A stretch of 20,198 bases of DNA from Gammaproteobacteria bacterium. GTDB lineage: Bacteria; Pseudomonadota; Gammaproteobacteria; JABABF01. This document shows positions 1 to 7,376 of this stretch, piece after piece (positions within the stretch are counted from its first letter, which is position 1; each line of letters starts with the position of its first letter). The stretch is from contig JABABF010000148.1 of the NCBI GenBank assembly GCA_014238345.1, positions 1 to 20,198 of the forward strand, in the 5' to 3' direction. The translations under genes and the position numbers were made by a program. Below the pieces are notes generated by a model. It saw nothing but the letters and a program-made list of their open reading frames with translations, did no database searches and was not told the origin of the DNA.

Positions 1-445
1 GCAGATCGTTGTCAATGGTTTTGGGGATGCCGATACAGCGCAGAGGATGCCCCAGCTGCTCGAAGTAGGTCGCCACTTTGTCGGCGGTGTCTTGGGAATC
101 ACCGCCGCCATTGTAGAAAAAGTAGCCGATATCATGGGCGCGGAACACGGCGGCTAAGCGCTCGTAGACTGGCTCGCCCAATGTCGGTGGTGGCAATTTG
201 TAGCGGCAGGAACCAAAGGCTCCGCCAGGCGTGTAACGCAGAGCGGCAATTGCGCTACGGCTCTCGACCCTGACATCGAACAGTTCTTCGCGTAAGGCTC
301 CGAGAATGCCGTTGTGACCGGCGTAAAGTCGGGCGATACGCCGACTGCTACGAGCAGCCTCTATCAGGCCAGCAGCCGTGCTATTAATGACCGCTGTAAC
401 CCCTCCGGATTGAGCGTAGAAAGCATTGCGGGCGGACACGGCCAC
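1..445 (-). CDS. 6-phosphofructokinase, PPi-dependent type (partial, N-terminal part)
   Basis: This is the first ~148 codons of a phosphofructokinase gene running leftward off the window. Read on the minus strand it gives NAFYAQSGGVTAVIN near the N-terminus, then a YFFYNGGGDSQDT nucleotide/phosphate loop and GIPKTIDNDL at the window edge. The family phosphorylates fructose 6-phosphate. Lys in PKTIDND (ATP enzymes have Gly there) and the GGGDS form of the GGDGS loop are typical of the pyrophosphate-using branch, whose reaction is reversible and can serve glycolysis or gluconeogenesis. I chose GTG at 445 because AGAGGAA at 458-452 sits about 7 nt upstream; a second in-frame GTG at 439 is also possible. 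It diverges from mpl across 68 bp. The call of family is firm; phosphoryl-donor choice is inferred from the two motifs. Confidence 0.9.
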   Translation of the reverse strand, partial: MAVSARNAFYAQSGGVTAVINSTAAGLIEAARSSRRIARLYAGHNGILGALREELFDVRVESRSAIAALRYTPGGAFGSCRYKLPPPTLGEPVYERLAAVFRAHDIGYFFYNGGGDSQDTADKVATYFEQLGHPLRCIGIPKTIDNDL

Positions 446-513
446 TGGCGATTCCTCTAAGGTCGCGGACACTAGTATTATAAAGGTGACAAAAGCATCG
501 GGCGGTGCCATTT
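446..513. promoter_or_regulatory. divergent promoter region between the phosphofructokinase gene and mpl
   Basis: The 68-bp spacer contains a perfect minus-strand -10 hexamer TATAAT at 482-477, about 32 nt from the phosphofructokinase start. The same AT-rich core reads TATTAT on the plus strand at 476-481, upstream of mpl. I see no good -35 match at 17 +/- 1 nt on either strand, so the assignment rests on the -10 element and on the divergent layout. Confidence 0.35.
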
Positions 514-1929
514 ATGCGGCTCCATATCCTCGGCATCTGCGGTACCTTCATGGCGGGTATCGCATTACTCGCCCGCGAAGCTGGACACGAAGTCAGTGGC
601 TCAGATCAACACTTCCATCCGCCGATGGGTGATCTGTTGCGAGATGCTGGTGTGGCACTGCACGAGGGATACAGTGTGGCATCACTGCATCCAGCGCCGG
701 CTCTGGTCGTCATTGGCAATGCGCTGTCGCGCGGCAATCCAGCCGTGGAATACGTGCTGGCTCAGGGTATTCCATACAGTTCTGGGGCAGAGTACCTGGC
801 GCGAGAGCATCTGGCGGGTCGCTGGGTTATCGCCGTCGCTGGCACACATGGCAAAACCAGCACAACGACCATGCTAAGTCAAATACTTGAGCAAGCCGGA
901 CTGTCCCCGGGCTTTCTCATCGGCGGCCTACCATTGGCTTTCGGAGTCTCGGCGCGACTGGGACAAGGCCCTTTCTTTGTCGTCGAGGCCGATGAATACG
1001 ACACCGCCTTCTTCGACAAGCGCCCTAAGTTTCTGCATTATCGCCCTCTCAGCTTGATACTAAACAACTTAGAACACGATCATGTAGATATTTACCCCGA
1101 TCTAGGCGCGATAGAGCAGCAATTCCACTATTTAATCCGTACGGTGCCGCCCACGGGACACATCTTTATGCCCACCGATGATGATGCATTAGAACGCGTT
1201 GTAAAGCGGGGTTGCTGGAGCCAGAGGCACTACTTCGCCCCCCCAGGACACAGCCGCGGACAGGCTCTGTGGCGAGCTGAATCTTTGACCCCCGACTATT
1301 CCCGCCTGCTACTGACACCGCCAACGACCCTAGGGTCGCCTGTGGAACTGGCCTGGCCGTTATGCGGCCATTACAATGTTCACAACGCGCTGGCTGCTGC
1401 GACGGCAGCTACTGACATCGGTGTCTCATTAGACGATATCGTCACAGCCCTCGGTGCACTCCAAGGGGTACGTCGGCGCATGGAGCATATCGGCGAGGTA
1501 AACGGAGTGGAGGTATACGATGACTTCGCCCACCACCCGACAGCGATTCGCGGAGCTACCGAAGCACTGAGCAGTCGCATGGCAGGCAATGGGCGCCTGC
1601 TGGCCGCCGTCGACCCGGCTTCGGCCTCAATGCGCCAAGGTGTGCATCAAGGGCAGCTGGCCATTGCACTGGCTGCCGCCGACCATGTCTGGTGGCACCA
1701 ACCGCCAGCGCTGCGCTGGAGCCCGGAGCATGATTTGGTGACAGAGCAGACGAGCATCTGCCGGAGTGTATCGGAAATCGTCGATGGCATCTGTGCCGTG
1801 GCGCAATCTGGGGACAAGGTATTAATGATGAGTAGCGGTGCCTTTGGCGGGCTGGGGACACTCCTGTTACGAGCCTTAGTCGACATCAAGGCGCCAGCTG
1901 GAGGGGGTGGAGATGCGCTCTCTGGTTGA
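514..1929 (+). CDS. mpl: UDP-N-acetylmuramate:L-alanyl-gamma-D-glutamyl-meso-diaminopimelate ligase
   Basis: Mpl is the cytoplasmic Mur-ligase that reattaches the recycled murein tripeptide to UDP-MurNAc using ATP. The N-terminus HILGICGTFMAG matches Mpl rather than MurC. The ATP loop GTHGKTST begins near residue 110, and the VEADEYDTAFFDKRPKF segment is the Mpl signature; a Mur-ligase C-terminal domain with DDFAHHPTAI follows. Length is 471 aa, close to the usual ~450-460. ATG 514 gives the standard start; a GTG at 505 would add three residues (MPF) and has no better ribosome site. The stop lies inside the next gene, a 17-nt overlap, so mpl and the MMPL transporter are probably cotranscribed. 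I see no missing catalytic residue. Confidence 0.96.
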   Translation: MRLHILGICGTFMAGIALLAREAGHEVSGSDQHFHPPMGDLLRDAGVALHEGYSVASLHPAPALVVIGNALSRGNPAVEYVLAQGIPYSSGAEYLAREHLAGRWVIAVAGTHGKTSTTTMLSQILEQAGLSPGFLIGGLPLAFGVSARLGQGPFFVVEADEYDTAFFDKRPKFLHYRPLSLILNNLEHDHVDIYPDLGAIEQQFHYLIRTVPPTGHIFMPTDDDALERVVKRGCWSQRHYFAPPGHSRGQALWRAESLTPDYSRLLLTPPTTLGSPVELAWPLCGHYNVHNALAAATAATDIGVSLDDIVTALGALQGVRRRMEHIGEVNGVEVYDDFAHHPTAIRGATEALSSRMAGNGRLLAAVDPASASMRQGVHQGQLAIALAAADHVWWHQPPALRWSPEHDLVTEQTSICRSVSEIVDGICAVAQSGDKVLMMSSGAFGGLGTLLLRALVDIKAPAGGGGDALSG

Positions 1930-4420
1930 GCCCCTACTGCGCGGCTATGACGCGCTGGTGCTGGCGCGGCCAAGGCAAACATTGCTGTTGCTGGCTCTGG
2001 CGCTGGGTATCGCCTCGCTACGCTTTGGGGAACTGTATATCGACACCTCTAGTGAAAGCCTGTCACTAGAGAATGATCGATCCGTGCAATTCTTCCAAGA
2101 AGTGCAGAGCCGTTACCCCGCCAGTGGTGACGCGCTGTATATCAGTTACCGCCCGCGCACAGCAGAACTGCTGGCACCAGACAGTCTGGACCAGCTGGCC
2201 GCACTGACAGCAGAGCTGCGCACATTGCCCGGTGTAGAATCGGTGCTGAGCCTGCTTGATGTGCCGTTGCTATTCAGCCCACCGCGCTCGGTGGCCGACC
2301 TCACTACCGGACGGCTGAACAAGCTGCGCGACACTGCAACCGATCTGAGCATGGCGCGGCTAGAGCTGCGCGACAGTCCGCTGTACGGCGAGCTCATCAG
2401 TGACCGACAACTGCTTACTGCTATGGTGCTGGTGACGCTAAACACCGAGTTAGCACCAGCCACTCTGCAACGAGATGACGATCGCCGCCGCTGGCAACGC
2501 GCAATGGATCAGCGGCGAGCACAACAGGTGAGTGCCGTGCGGGCGACACTGGATCAATACCGCGCCACTGCGGAGATATTCCTCGGCGGAGTGCCGATGA
2601 TCACCGCTGACATGGTCAGTTTTGTCAAAAAGGATCTGCGGGTATTCGGCACTGCCATCGCCCTGCTCATCTTGATATTGCTTGGCTTGATTTTCCGCCA
2701 CCCATTCTGGGTATTGCTACCCATGTTGACCTGTGCCGCCACCGTGCTGTCATCAGTGGGGCTGTTTGCCTGGATCGGCTGGAGTCTGAGCGTGGTATCG
2801 GCAAACTTCATCGCTCTGCTACTGATACTGACCCTCTCACTGTCAATGCACCTGTTGGTGCGCTACCGCGAATTATTGGTTCAGCTCCCCGACTTGACCA
2901 CTACCGAACGGGTGCGACGACTGGTGCGCTTTATGTCACGTCCCTGCCTGTGCATGGCGCTGACAACGATGGCTTCATTTTGCTCGCTGGCTTTTAGCAA
3001 TGTACGACCCGTGATCGATTTTGGTTGGATGATGGCCACTGGCACCGCGCTGGCCTTCGTCTGGGCCTTTTTACTATTGCCCTCACTACTCGTGCTGTGG
3101 CCAGCTCCACCACCACCCGCCTCGGCAGCCGACCCCGAAGCCACTGGCACTCGCCACTTCGCCACCGCCGTCCAACACCACGGTACTTGGATTGCCGTGA
3201 TCTGTCTGCTGGGCTTGCTCTTTGGGCTCAGCGGGCTGCCGCGCATCAGCGTAGAAAATCGTTTCATCGACTACTTCAAGTCGCACACCGAAATCCATCA
3301 AGGTATGGCGCTGATCGACCGTGAATTAGGCGGCACCGTACCACTTGAGATCGTACTACAGTTGCCTGAGGCACCTCCCAGTGTGCGCAACGCCTCCAAA
3401 TCGCTTGATGATTTTGATGACTTCGACGACTTCGGGGCTAACGACAGCTTCGACACTGAGGATGACTTTGATGATTTCCACAGCGACAACAGCGAGGATA
3501 CGGCCAGCGACGCGGCTGGCAACGTAGGTAGCTGGTTCGACAGTGTCAGTCTAACGCGCCTAGAGCAAGTGCACGACATGCTCAATGCCTACCCCGAGAC
3601 TGGCAAGGTGCTATCGCTGGCCACCACCTTCAAGCTGAGCCGCCAAATACTGGGGCACACACCGGGCACCGTAGAGCTCGCGGTATTGCAGGACAAATTA
3701 CCTCAGGAGATGCACGACTTGCTAGTGCGCCCCTACCTATCAGCCGATGGGCGGGAGGCGCGCATCGTCACCCGCATCCGCGATGCGCGCCACGAGCTGA
3801 ACCGCGATGAGTTTCTGCAACGCGTGGCAAGCGACCTGAGCGACAAACACGATTTTACGGCGGAGCAGGCACAGTTGACCGGCCTCTTGGTGCTGTACAA
3901 CAACCTCTTGCAAAGCCTGTATCAGTCACAATTATTGACGATGGGCGCGGTGCTGACCGCCATCCTCGCAATGTTTTTGGTGCTGTTCCGCTCTCTCTCT
4001 CTATCATTGCTGGCACTGGCACCCAACCTGTTAGCGACCATTTTGGTGCTTGGTGGCATGGGTTGGTTTGGAGTGCCACTGGATTTGATGAATGTGACCA
4101 TGGCGGCCATTGTGCTCGGCATCGGTGTCGACAACACCATCCACTACATCTGGAGATTTAGGGTTGAGTTCCCGCGAGATCACAACTACAACGCGGCGAT
4201 CCAGCGTAGCCACGGCAGTATTGGACGCGCCATGTACTACACATCAATCACCATTATCATCGGCTTCTCAATTTTGGGATTTTCCAATTTCATCCCCAGT
4301 GTCTGGTTCGGCGTGCTGACCGCGCTGGCGATGCTGCTTGCACTGCTCGGCGCATTGCTGTTGCTGCCATTGCTGCTGCGTAGCCTGCGCCCATTGGGAG
4401 CAGATAGCGGGGGACAGTGA
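1913..4420 (+). CDS. MMPL/RND-family transporter with an acidic DDF-repeat insertion
   Basis: This 835-aa inner-membrane protein has the RND duplication. TM1 is at ~23-40, then a periplasmic loop, TM2-6 from ~243 to ~400, TM7 near ~430, a second large loop, and TM8-12 to the end. The second half carries GIGVDNTIHY at ~736-745, whose Asp is the expected TM proton-relay residue. The matching first-half helix, near ~302-320, reads LTLSLSMHLLVRY with no acidic residue. An acidic, low-complexity stretch at ~499-532 begins with three DDF units in the second periplasmic loop. Such HAE3/MMPL proteins export lipids or amphiphiles; here the substrate is unknown. ATG 1913 is preferred to GTG 1907 because GGAGG at 1900-1904 is correctly spaced for it. 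The gene overlaps mpl by 17 nt and the next gene by 4 nt. Confidence 0.88.
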   Translation: MRSLVEPLLRGYDALVLARPRQTLLLLALALGIASLRFGELYIDTSSESLSLENDRSVQFFQEVQSRYPASGDALYISYRPRTAELLAPDSLDQLAALTAELRTLPGVESVLSLLDVPLLFSPPRSVADLTTGRLNKLRDTATDLSMARLELRDSPLYGELISDRQLLTAMVLVTLNTELAPATLQRDDDRRRWQRAMDQRRAQQVSAVRATLDQYRATAEIFLGGVPMITADMVSFVKKDLRVFGTAIALLILILLGLIFRHPFWVLLPMLTCAATVLSSVGLFAWIGWSLSVVSANFIALLLILTLSLSMHLLVRYRELLVQLPDLTTTERVRRLVRFMSRPCLCMALTTMASFCSLAFSNVRPVIDFGWMMATGTALAFVWAFLLLPSLLVLWPAPPPPASAADPEATGTRHFATAVQHHGTWIAVICLLGLLFGLSGLPRISVENRFIDYFKSHTEIHQGMALIDRELGGTVPLEIVLQLPEAPPSVRNASKSLDDFDDFDDFGANDSFDTEDDFDDFHSDNSEDTASDAAGNVGSWFDSVSLTRLEQVHDMLNAYPETGKVLSLATTFKLSRQILGHTPGTVELAVLQDKLPQEMHDLLVRPYLSADGREARIVTRIRDARHELNRDEFLQRVASDLSDKHDFTAEQAQLTGLLVLYNNLLQSLYQSQLLTMGAVLTAILAMFLVLFRSLSLSLLALAPNLLATILVLGGMGWFGVPLDLMNVTMAAIVLGIGVDNTIHYIWRFRVEFPRDHNYNAAIQRSHGSIGRAMYYTSITIIIGFSILGFSNFIPSVWFGVLTALAMLLALLGALLLLPLLLRSLRPLGADSGGQ

Positions 4421-5040
4421 GCGCCGAGACAATGCGCGAGGAGCGCTTAGCGCTGTTGCCGTTGCATACAGCGCTGTTTCCCAATGCACGCATGCAGTTG
4501 CGCCTGTTCGAGCCACGCTACCTGAGCTTGCTAAGAGCTCATTTTCTCCACCACTTACCCTTCGGCGTGGCATGCATCCACTGCGGCAGGGAAACGCTAC
4601 GCGAGCCGCATGACCGATTGCACCCGCCAGAATTGGAGTCGGTGGGGGTCAGTGCACAGATCATTGATTGGGATGCCCTGCCAGGGTCCGGGCAACCGCT
4701 GCAAGTGATCATTGAGGGACAACACAAATTCAAGCTCAGCGACGTGCGCTTTGAACCCGACTACCTGGTGACAGCACAAGTCGTCTACCTAGCTCCAAAG
4801 CCACCGGGCTCACTGCAGAAAAACCACCAGCAGCTGGCACATGTGCTCGCCTCACTACCCGCCTCATGCACGCTGGGCTCCCTCGTCGAAAACCCGAGCG
4901 CCCTGCAACTTGGCTATCAATTGGCACAGTACCTGCCACTGCCCGAAGTAGAGCGCTACCAGTTGCTGGAATTGGACTGTGCCACAGAGCGCCTGCGCCA
5001 CATTGAGCAATGGTTACGCGATACTGGAGCCACCCAGTGA
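4417..5040 (+). CDS. LON peptidase substrate-binding (N-terminal domain) protein
   Basis: The 207-aa product opens with LALLPLHTALFPNARMQLRLFEPRYLSL, the classic start of the PUA-like N-terminal domain of Lon (ATP-dependent protease La). It has no AAA+ or peptidase domain, so it is one of the stand-alone LON-domain proteins common in Proteobacteria. Their role is not well established; substrate or partner binding is assumed from Lon. The GTG start at 4417 overlaps the MMPL stop in a GTGA junction, with a GGGGGA ribosome site just upstream; an ATG at 4432 is an in-frame alternative. It is the last gene of the mpl-MMPL-LON run, followed by a convergent NTF2-fold gene 33 bp away. Confidence 0.88.
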   Translation: MSAETMREERLALLPLHTALFPNARMQLRLFEPRYLSLLRAHFLHHLPFGVACIHCGRETLREPHDRLHPPELESVGVSAQIIDWDALPGSGQPLQVIIEGQHKFKLSDVRFEPDYLVTAQVVYLAPKPPGSLQKNHQQLAHVLASLPASCTLGSLVENPSALQLGYQLAQYLPLPEVERYQLLELDCATERLRHIEQWLRDTGATQ

Positions 5041-5073
5041 GAATCAGGACGCAACCGCCAACGCCAAATTGAG

Positions 5074-5508
5074 TTAGCCCCCCACTAGAGCCGCCAACTG
5101 GTTTTCTACCGCTTGATAATCCCAAAATGCGCGTAGCGATGCAATGAGCCCACCCGCATTGACTCGATAGATGACGATCATGTTGCAATCAAAGGCCAGA
5201 TCCTCGCTGATATGGTTGTGCATGGTGACAAAAACAGCGCATTCATCACCTCGGGGAATGCGGCTCTTGACATCGAATTTCTGTGTGCCATTGGCAATGA
5301 CATTGTCCCAAAATAAGCCGATTGCGGCCCGTCCTTGATGCCCCTCTCCACTGGGATCTAAGGGCGAAATGCCGACCGGATCTTGCACCACCGCATCCTC
5401 GGCAAACAGCGCCAACCACGCTTTGCGGTCACGTGCTTCAACTGCGGCAAAAGAACGATAGTTGGCAAGTGCCGCCGGATGCTCGGGGACTACCGAAGTA
5501 GAGCTCAT
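5074..5508 (-). CDS. NTF2-fold SnoaL-like protein (ketosteroid-isomerase-like, degenerate active site)
   Basis: This 144-aa protein has the SnoaL/ketosteroid isomerase layout: an N-terminal helix pair, LFAEDAVVQDPVG at ~34-46 and a C-terminal AFWDY at ~127-131. The Asp of the QDPVG motif (D43) lines up with the catalytic Asp40 of Pseudomonas putida isomerase. The position of Asp103 appears to be Val112, and the Tyr16 position is shifted or occupied by Phe20, so ordinary isomerase chemistry is doubtful. It may be a subunit partner of the upstream paralogue, a hydratase, or a ligand-binding protein. Its ATG overlaps the stop of the upstream isomerase-like gene in an ATGA, so the two are translationally coupled and presumably made in equal amounts. 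Confidence 0.82.
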   Translation of the reverse strand: MSSTSVVPEHPAALANYRSFAAVEARDRKAWLALFAEDAVVQDPVGISPLDPSGEGHQGRAAIGLFWDNVIANGTQKFDVKSRIPRGDECAVFVTMHNHISEDLAFDCNMIVIYRVNAGGLIASLRAFWDYQAVENQLAALVGG

Positions 5509-5894
5509 GCCTCAATCATCTCCATGCAAGCATCGTCCCAATACGCTTGGCCATGCTTAATGAGTCCCTCATCATCAAACTCAAAACGGTCTACAGCCTT
5601 CAGGTTGACACGGCCACCGCCGGGCAAATGTACAACCATCGTGAAGACCAGCAAGCCCTCAGTACCACAGACGACAATGCGCTCAACTTGAGGAGATAAT
5701 TTGGCACCATCGGTGTGGGCAAACTGCCAAAACTCGCGCAGACCATCATGCCCGAGATGCGGTGGTTTACCAACGGGGTCTTCCCAGACGCAATCCGGTG
5801 CAAACAGCGACAACAACAAATCCAAGTTGTCTTCGTTATAAGCCCGCACATAGGACTCTATTGTGGAGCGAATATGTTCGGGTGTGAGAGTCAT
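5505..5894 (-). CDS. probable steroid Delta5-isomerase-like protein (NTF2 fold, catalytic residues kept)
   Basis: Starting at ATG 5894, the 129-aa product aligns almost without gaps (by eye, from memory) with P. putida ketosteroid isomerase (131 aa). Tyr15 matches Tyr16, Asp39 in WEDPVG matches Asp40, Asp102 in AVDRF matches Asp103, and the QAYW near the C-terminus is shared. These are the residues that move the proton and hold the enolate when a beta,gamma-unsaturated 3-ketosteroid is converted to the conjugated form. The start is fixed by a perfect AGGAGG at 5909-5904, 9 nt upstream; a longer open frame to 6002 is ignored for that reason. It overlaps the next gene by 4 nt and diverges from the LLM oxidoreductase across 169 bp. 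The substrate could be another fused-ring ketone. Confidence 0.83.
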   Translation of the reverse strand: MTLTPEHIRSTIESYVRAYNEDNLDLLLSLFAPDCVWEDPVGKPPHLGHDGLREFWQFAHTDGAKLSPQVERIVVCGTEGLLVFTMVVHLPGGGRVNLKAVDRFEFDDEGLIKHGQAYWDDACMEMIEA

Positions 5895-6063
5895 GGCTCT
5901 GTTCCTCCTGCCGTTGCCAAGGTGAGTTACTGCCGTGAATAGTAGCAGATTCGTCCACGTTGCGTGGCGCGGGTGGGAAGAGCGCATCACCCACACAACC
6001 ACCAGCTAGCCACACTGTAGAATAGCGCGATATCCCCACTCTAAATTATGAGGAACTGCTCTG
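5895..6063. promoter_or_regulatory. divergent control region between the isomerase-like pair and the LLM oxidoreductase
   Basis: This 169-bp region must hold promoters for both directions. On the minus side, TACTAT at 5944-5939 is a plausible -10 about 45 nt above the isomerase-like ATG. A perfect dyad CCACG-TTG-CGTGG at 5955-5967 lies just upstream of it, in the place of a -35 or operator. On the plus side, TAGAAT at 6018-6023 is a possible -10, and AGGA at 6051-6054 is the ribosome site for ATG 6064. No convincing -35 boxes are seen. Confidence 0.35.
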
Positions 6064-6963
6064 ATGTTGCGATTCGCCTATACAGAAAGCATGTGCAACC
6101 CCGCTATGTACCCCGAGCTAGCACCGGCTGCCGAGCGCCATGGTTTTGATACTTACCTAGTGCCAGATAGCATCTGCTATCCACGCCATTCTGATGCCAA
6201 ATACCCCTATACAGCCAGTGGCGATCGCGATTTTCTCGATGGCTGTCCGTTCATTGACCCCTTGATCCAAATCGCCGCAATGGGAGCGGTTACCGAGCGC
6301 ATCGAATTCTTGACCTTTGTCATCAAGGCACCGGTACGCAACCCAGTATTGCTCGCCAAGCAAGCCACATCAACCGCTGTCATGACCAATAACCGCCTGT
6401 TGCTGGGTATCGGGCTGAGCCCGTGGCCAGAGGACTACCAAGTCTGCAATCAGCCGTGGAAACGCCGTGGGGCGCGGCTGGATGAAATGATTGAGATCAT
6501 GCGCGGTCTTGACAGCGGTGCTTACTTTGGCTATGAGGGCGAATTCTATCAACTGCCCGAAATCAAACTGTGTCCGGTGCCATCACAGCAGACTCCGATC
6601 TTGGTCGGCGGTCATTCAGATGCCGCTTTGCGCCGCGCTGCACGCCTCAGCGATGGCTGGGTACACGCTGGTGCTGGCGGACGCGATGACACACTGGAGC
6701 TGGAGAAAATCATCAAGCGATTGCACGAGCTGCGGCGCGAGTACAGTGTTGAGGAGCGCCCGTTCCGTATTTTCGCCCTGTCGGCACTGGCTTACACCCC
6801 CGAAGGGCTGAGCCGCTTGGAATCGATGGGTGTCACGGATGTCGGGGTCGCCTTTCGGGATCCCTACGCTGGGGCTGACACTCAGCCACTGAGCGAAAAA
6901 CTGGCGTTGATGCAACAGTACGCCGAAGGGGTGATGAAGCCGTGGCTGGCTACGGCATCCTGA
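6064..6963 (+). CDS. LLM-class (luciferase-like) oxidoreductase, probably F420-dependent
   Basis: The 299-aa product has the bacterial-luciferase TIM-barrel pattern: an N-terminal strand MLRFAYTES, then AERHGFDTYLVPDS, TERIEFLTFVIKAPVRNPVLLAKQ, LLLGIGLSPWPEDY, and PILVGGHSDAALRRAARLSDGW near the middle. It most resembles the Rv2161c-type group of F420-dependent oxidoreductases (TIGR03619-like), by eye. Such enzymes transfer hydride between reduced F420 and ketones, enones or other substrates; some relatives use FMNH2, so the cofactor is inferred. The inference is strengthened by the F420 operon in the same window. AGGA at 6051-6054 supports ATG 6064. It diverges from the isomerase-like pair and converges on acpS with only 8 bp between the stops. 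Confidence 0.87.
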   Translation: MLRFAYTESMCNPAMYPELAPAAERHGFDTYLVPDSICYPRHSDAKYPYTASGDRDFLDGCPFIDPLIQIAAMGAVTERIEFLTFVIKAPVRNPVLLAKQATSTAVMTNNRLLLGIGLSPWPEDYQVCNQPWKRRGARLDEMIEIMRGLDSGAYFGYEGEFYQLPEIKLCPVPSQQTPILVGGHSDAALRRAARLSDGWVHAGAGGRDDTLELEKIIKRLHELRREYSVEERPFRIFALSALAYTPEGLSRLESMGVTDVGVAFRDPYAGADTQPLSEKLALMQQYAEGVMKPWLATAS

Positions 6964-6971
6964 GCGTCTGC

Positions 6972-7376
6972 TCAGCACCCTAGCGCTACACCACCGCGGT
7001 CACTCTCAAAAATCACTGCCGCCAACACTAAATCGCGCTCGTCGCTGAGACTCAGATGATGGTGCGTGATACCAAGCTGCTGTACCAACACCAAGGCACG
7101 ACCGTGCAACACCAAGGACGGTGCGCCGTTGCGGTCGTGGCTCACCTCTAGATCACGCCACCCTAAACGGGCACCAATGCCCGTGCCGAAAGCTTTGGCC
7201 GCAGCCTCTCGGGCGGCGAAGCGACTGGCCAAAAAATGAGGCGAGCCCTGCCGCTCGGCAAAAAGCACGAGCTCCCGCTCGCTGAGCAGGCGGCGTGGCA
7301 GACGTTCACCACAGCGGGATAGCGCCAACGACATGCGCGATACAGACACCACATCAATGCCAATACCGATGATCAT
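6972..7376 (-). CDS. acpS: holo-[acyl-carrier-protein] synthase
   Basis: AcpS transfers 4'-phosphopantetheine from CoA to Ser of apo-ACP, activating fatty-acid synthesis. The 134-aa product begins MIIGIGIDVVSVSRM, with the metal-binding Asp8, and has SRFAAREAAAKAFGTG, with the second metal ligand Glu in the AREA segment; both are expected family residues. ATG 7376 is chosen because it gives the standard MI-GIGID start and forms an ATGA overlap with the recO stop; an upstream in-frame start at 7406 would add ten residues of unrelated sequence. It is the last gene of the lepA-to-acpS run. The pdxJ gene that usually lies between recO and acpS is absent. Confidence 0.95.
   Translation of the reverse strand: MIIGIGIDVVSVSRMSLALSRCGERLPRRLLSERELVLFAERQGSPHFLASRFAAREAAAKAFGTGIGARLGWRDLEVSHDRNGAPSLVLHGRALVLVQQLGITHHHLSLSDERDLVLAAVIFESDRGGVALGC

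Noticed and set aside
2881..3267. Minus-strand open frame of 128 codons
   Set aside because: It is antisense to the MMPL transporter, with no ribosome site or recognisable domain.
5895..6002. N-terminal extension of the isomerase-like gene
   Set aside because: A perfect AGGAGG 9 nt before ATG 5894 fixes the start, and the extension bears no resemblance to NTF2-fold proteins.
6960..6973. Small GAGC/GCTC inverted repeat between the LLM gene and acpS
   Set aside because: The stem is 4 bp with no U-tract, so it is not a credible terminator.
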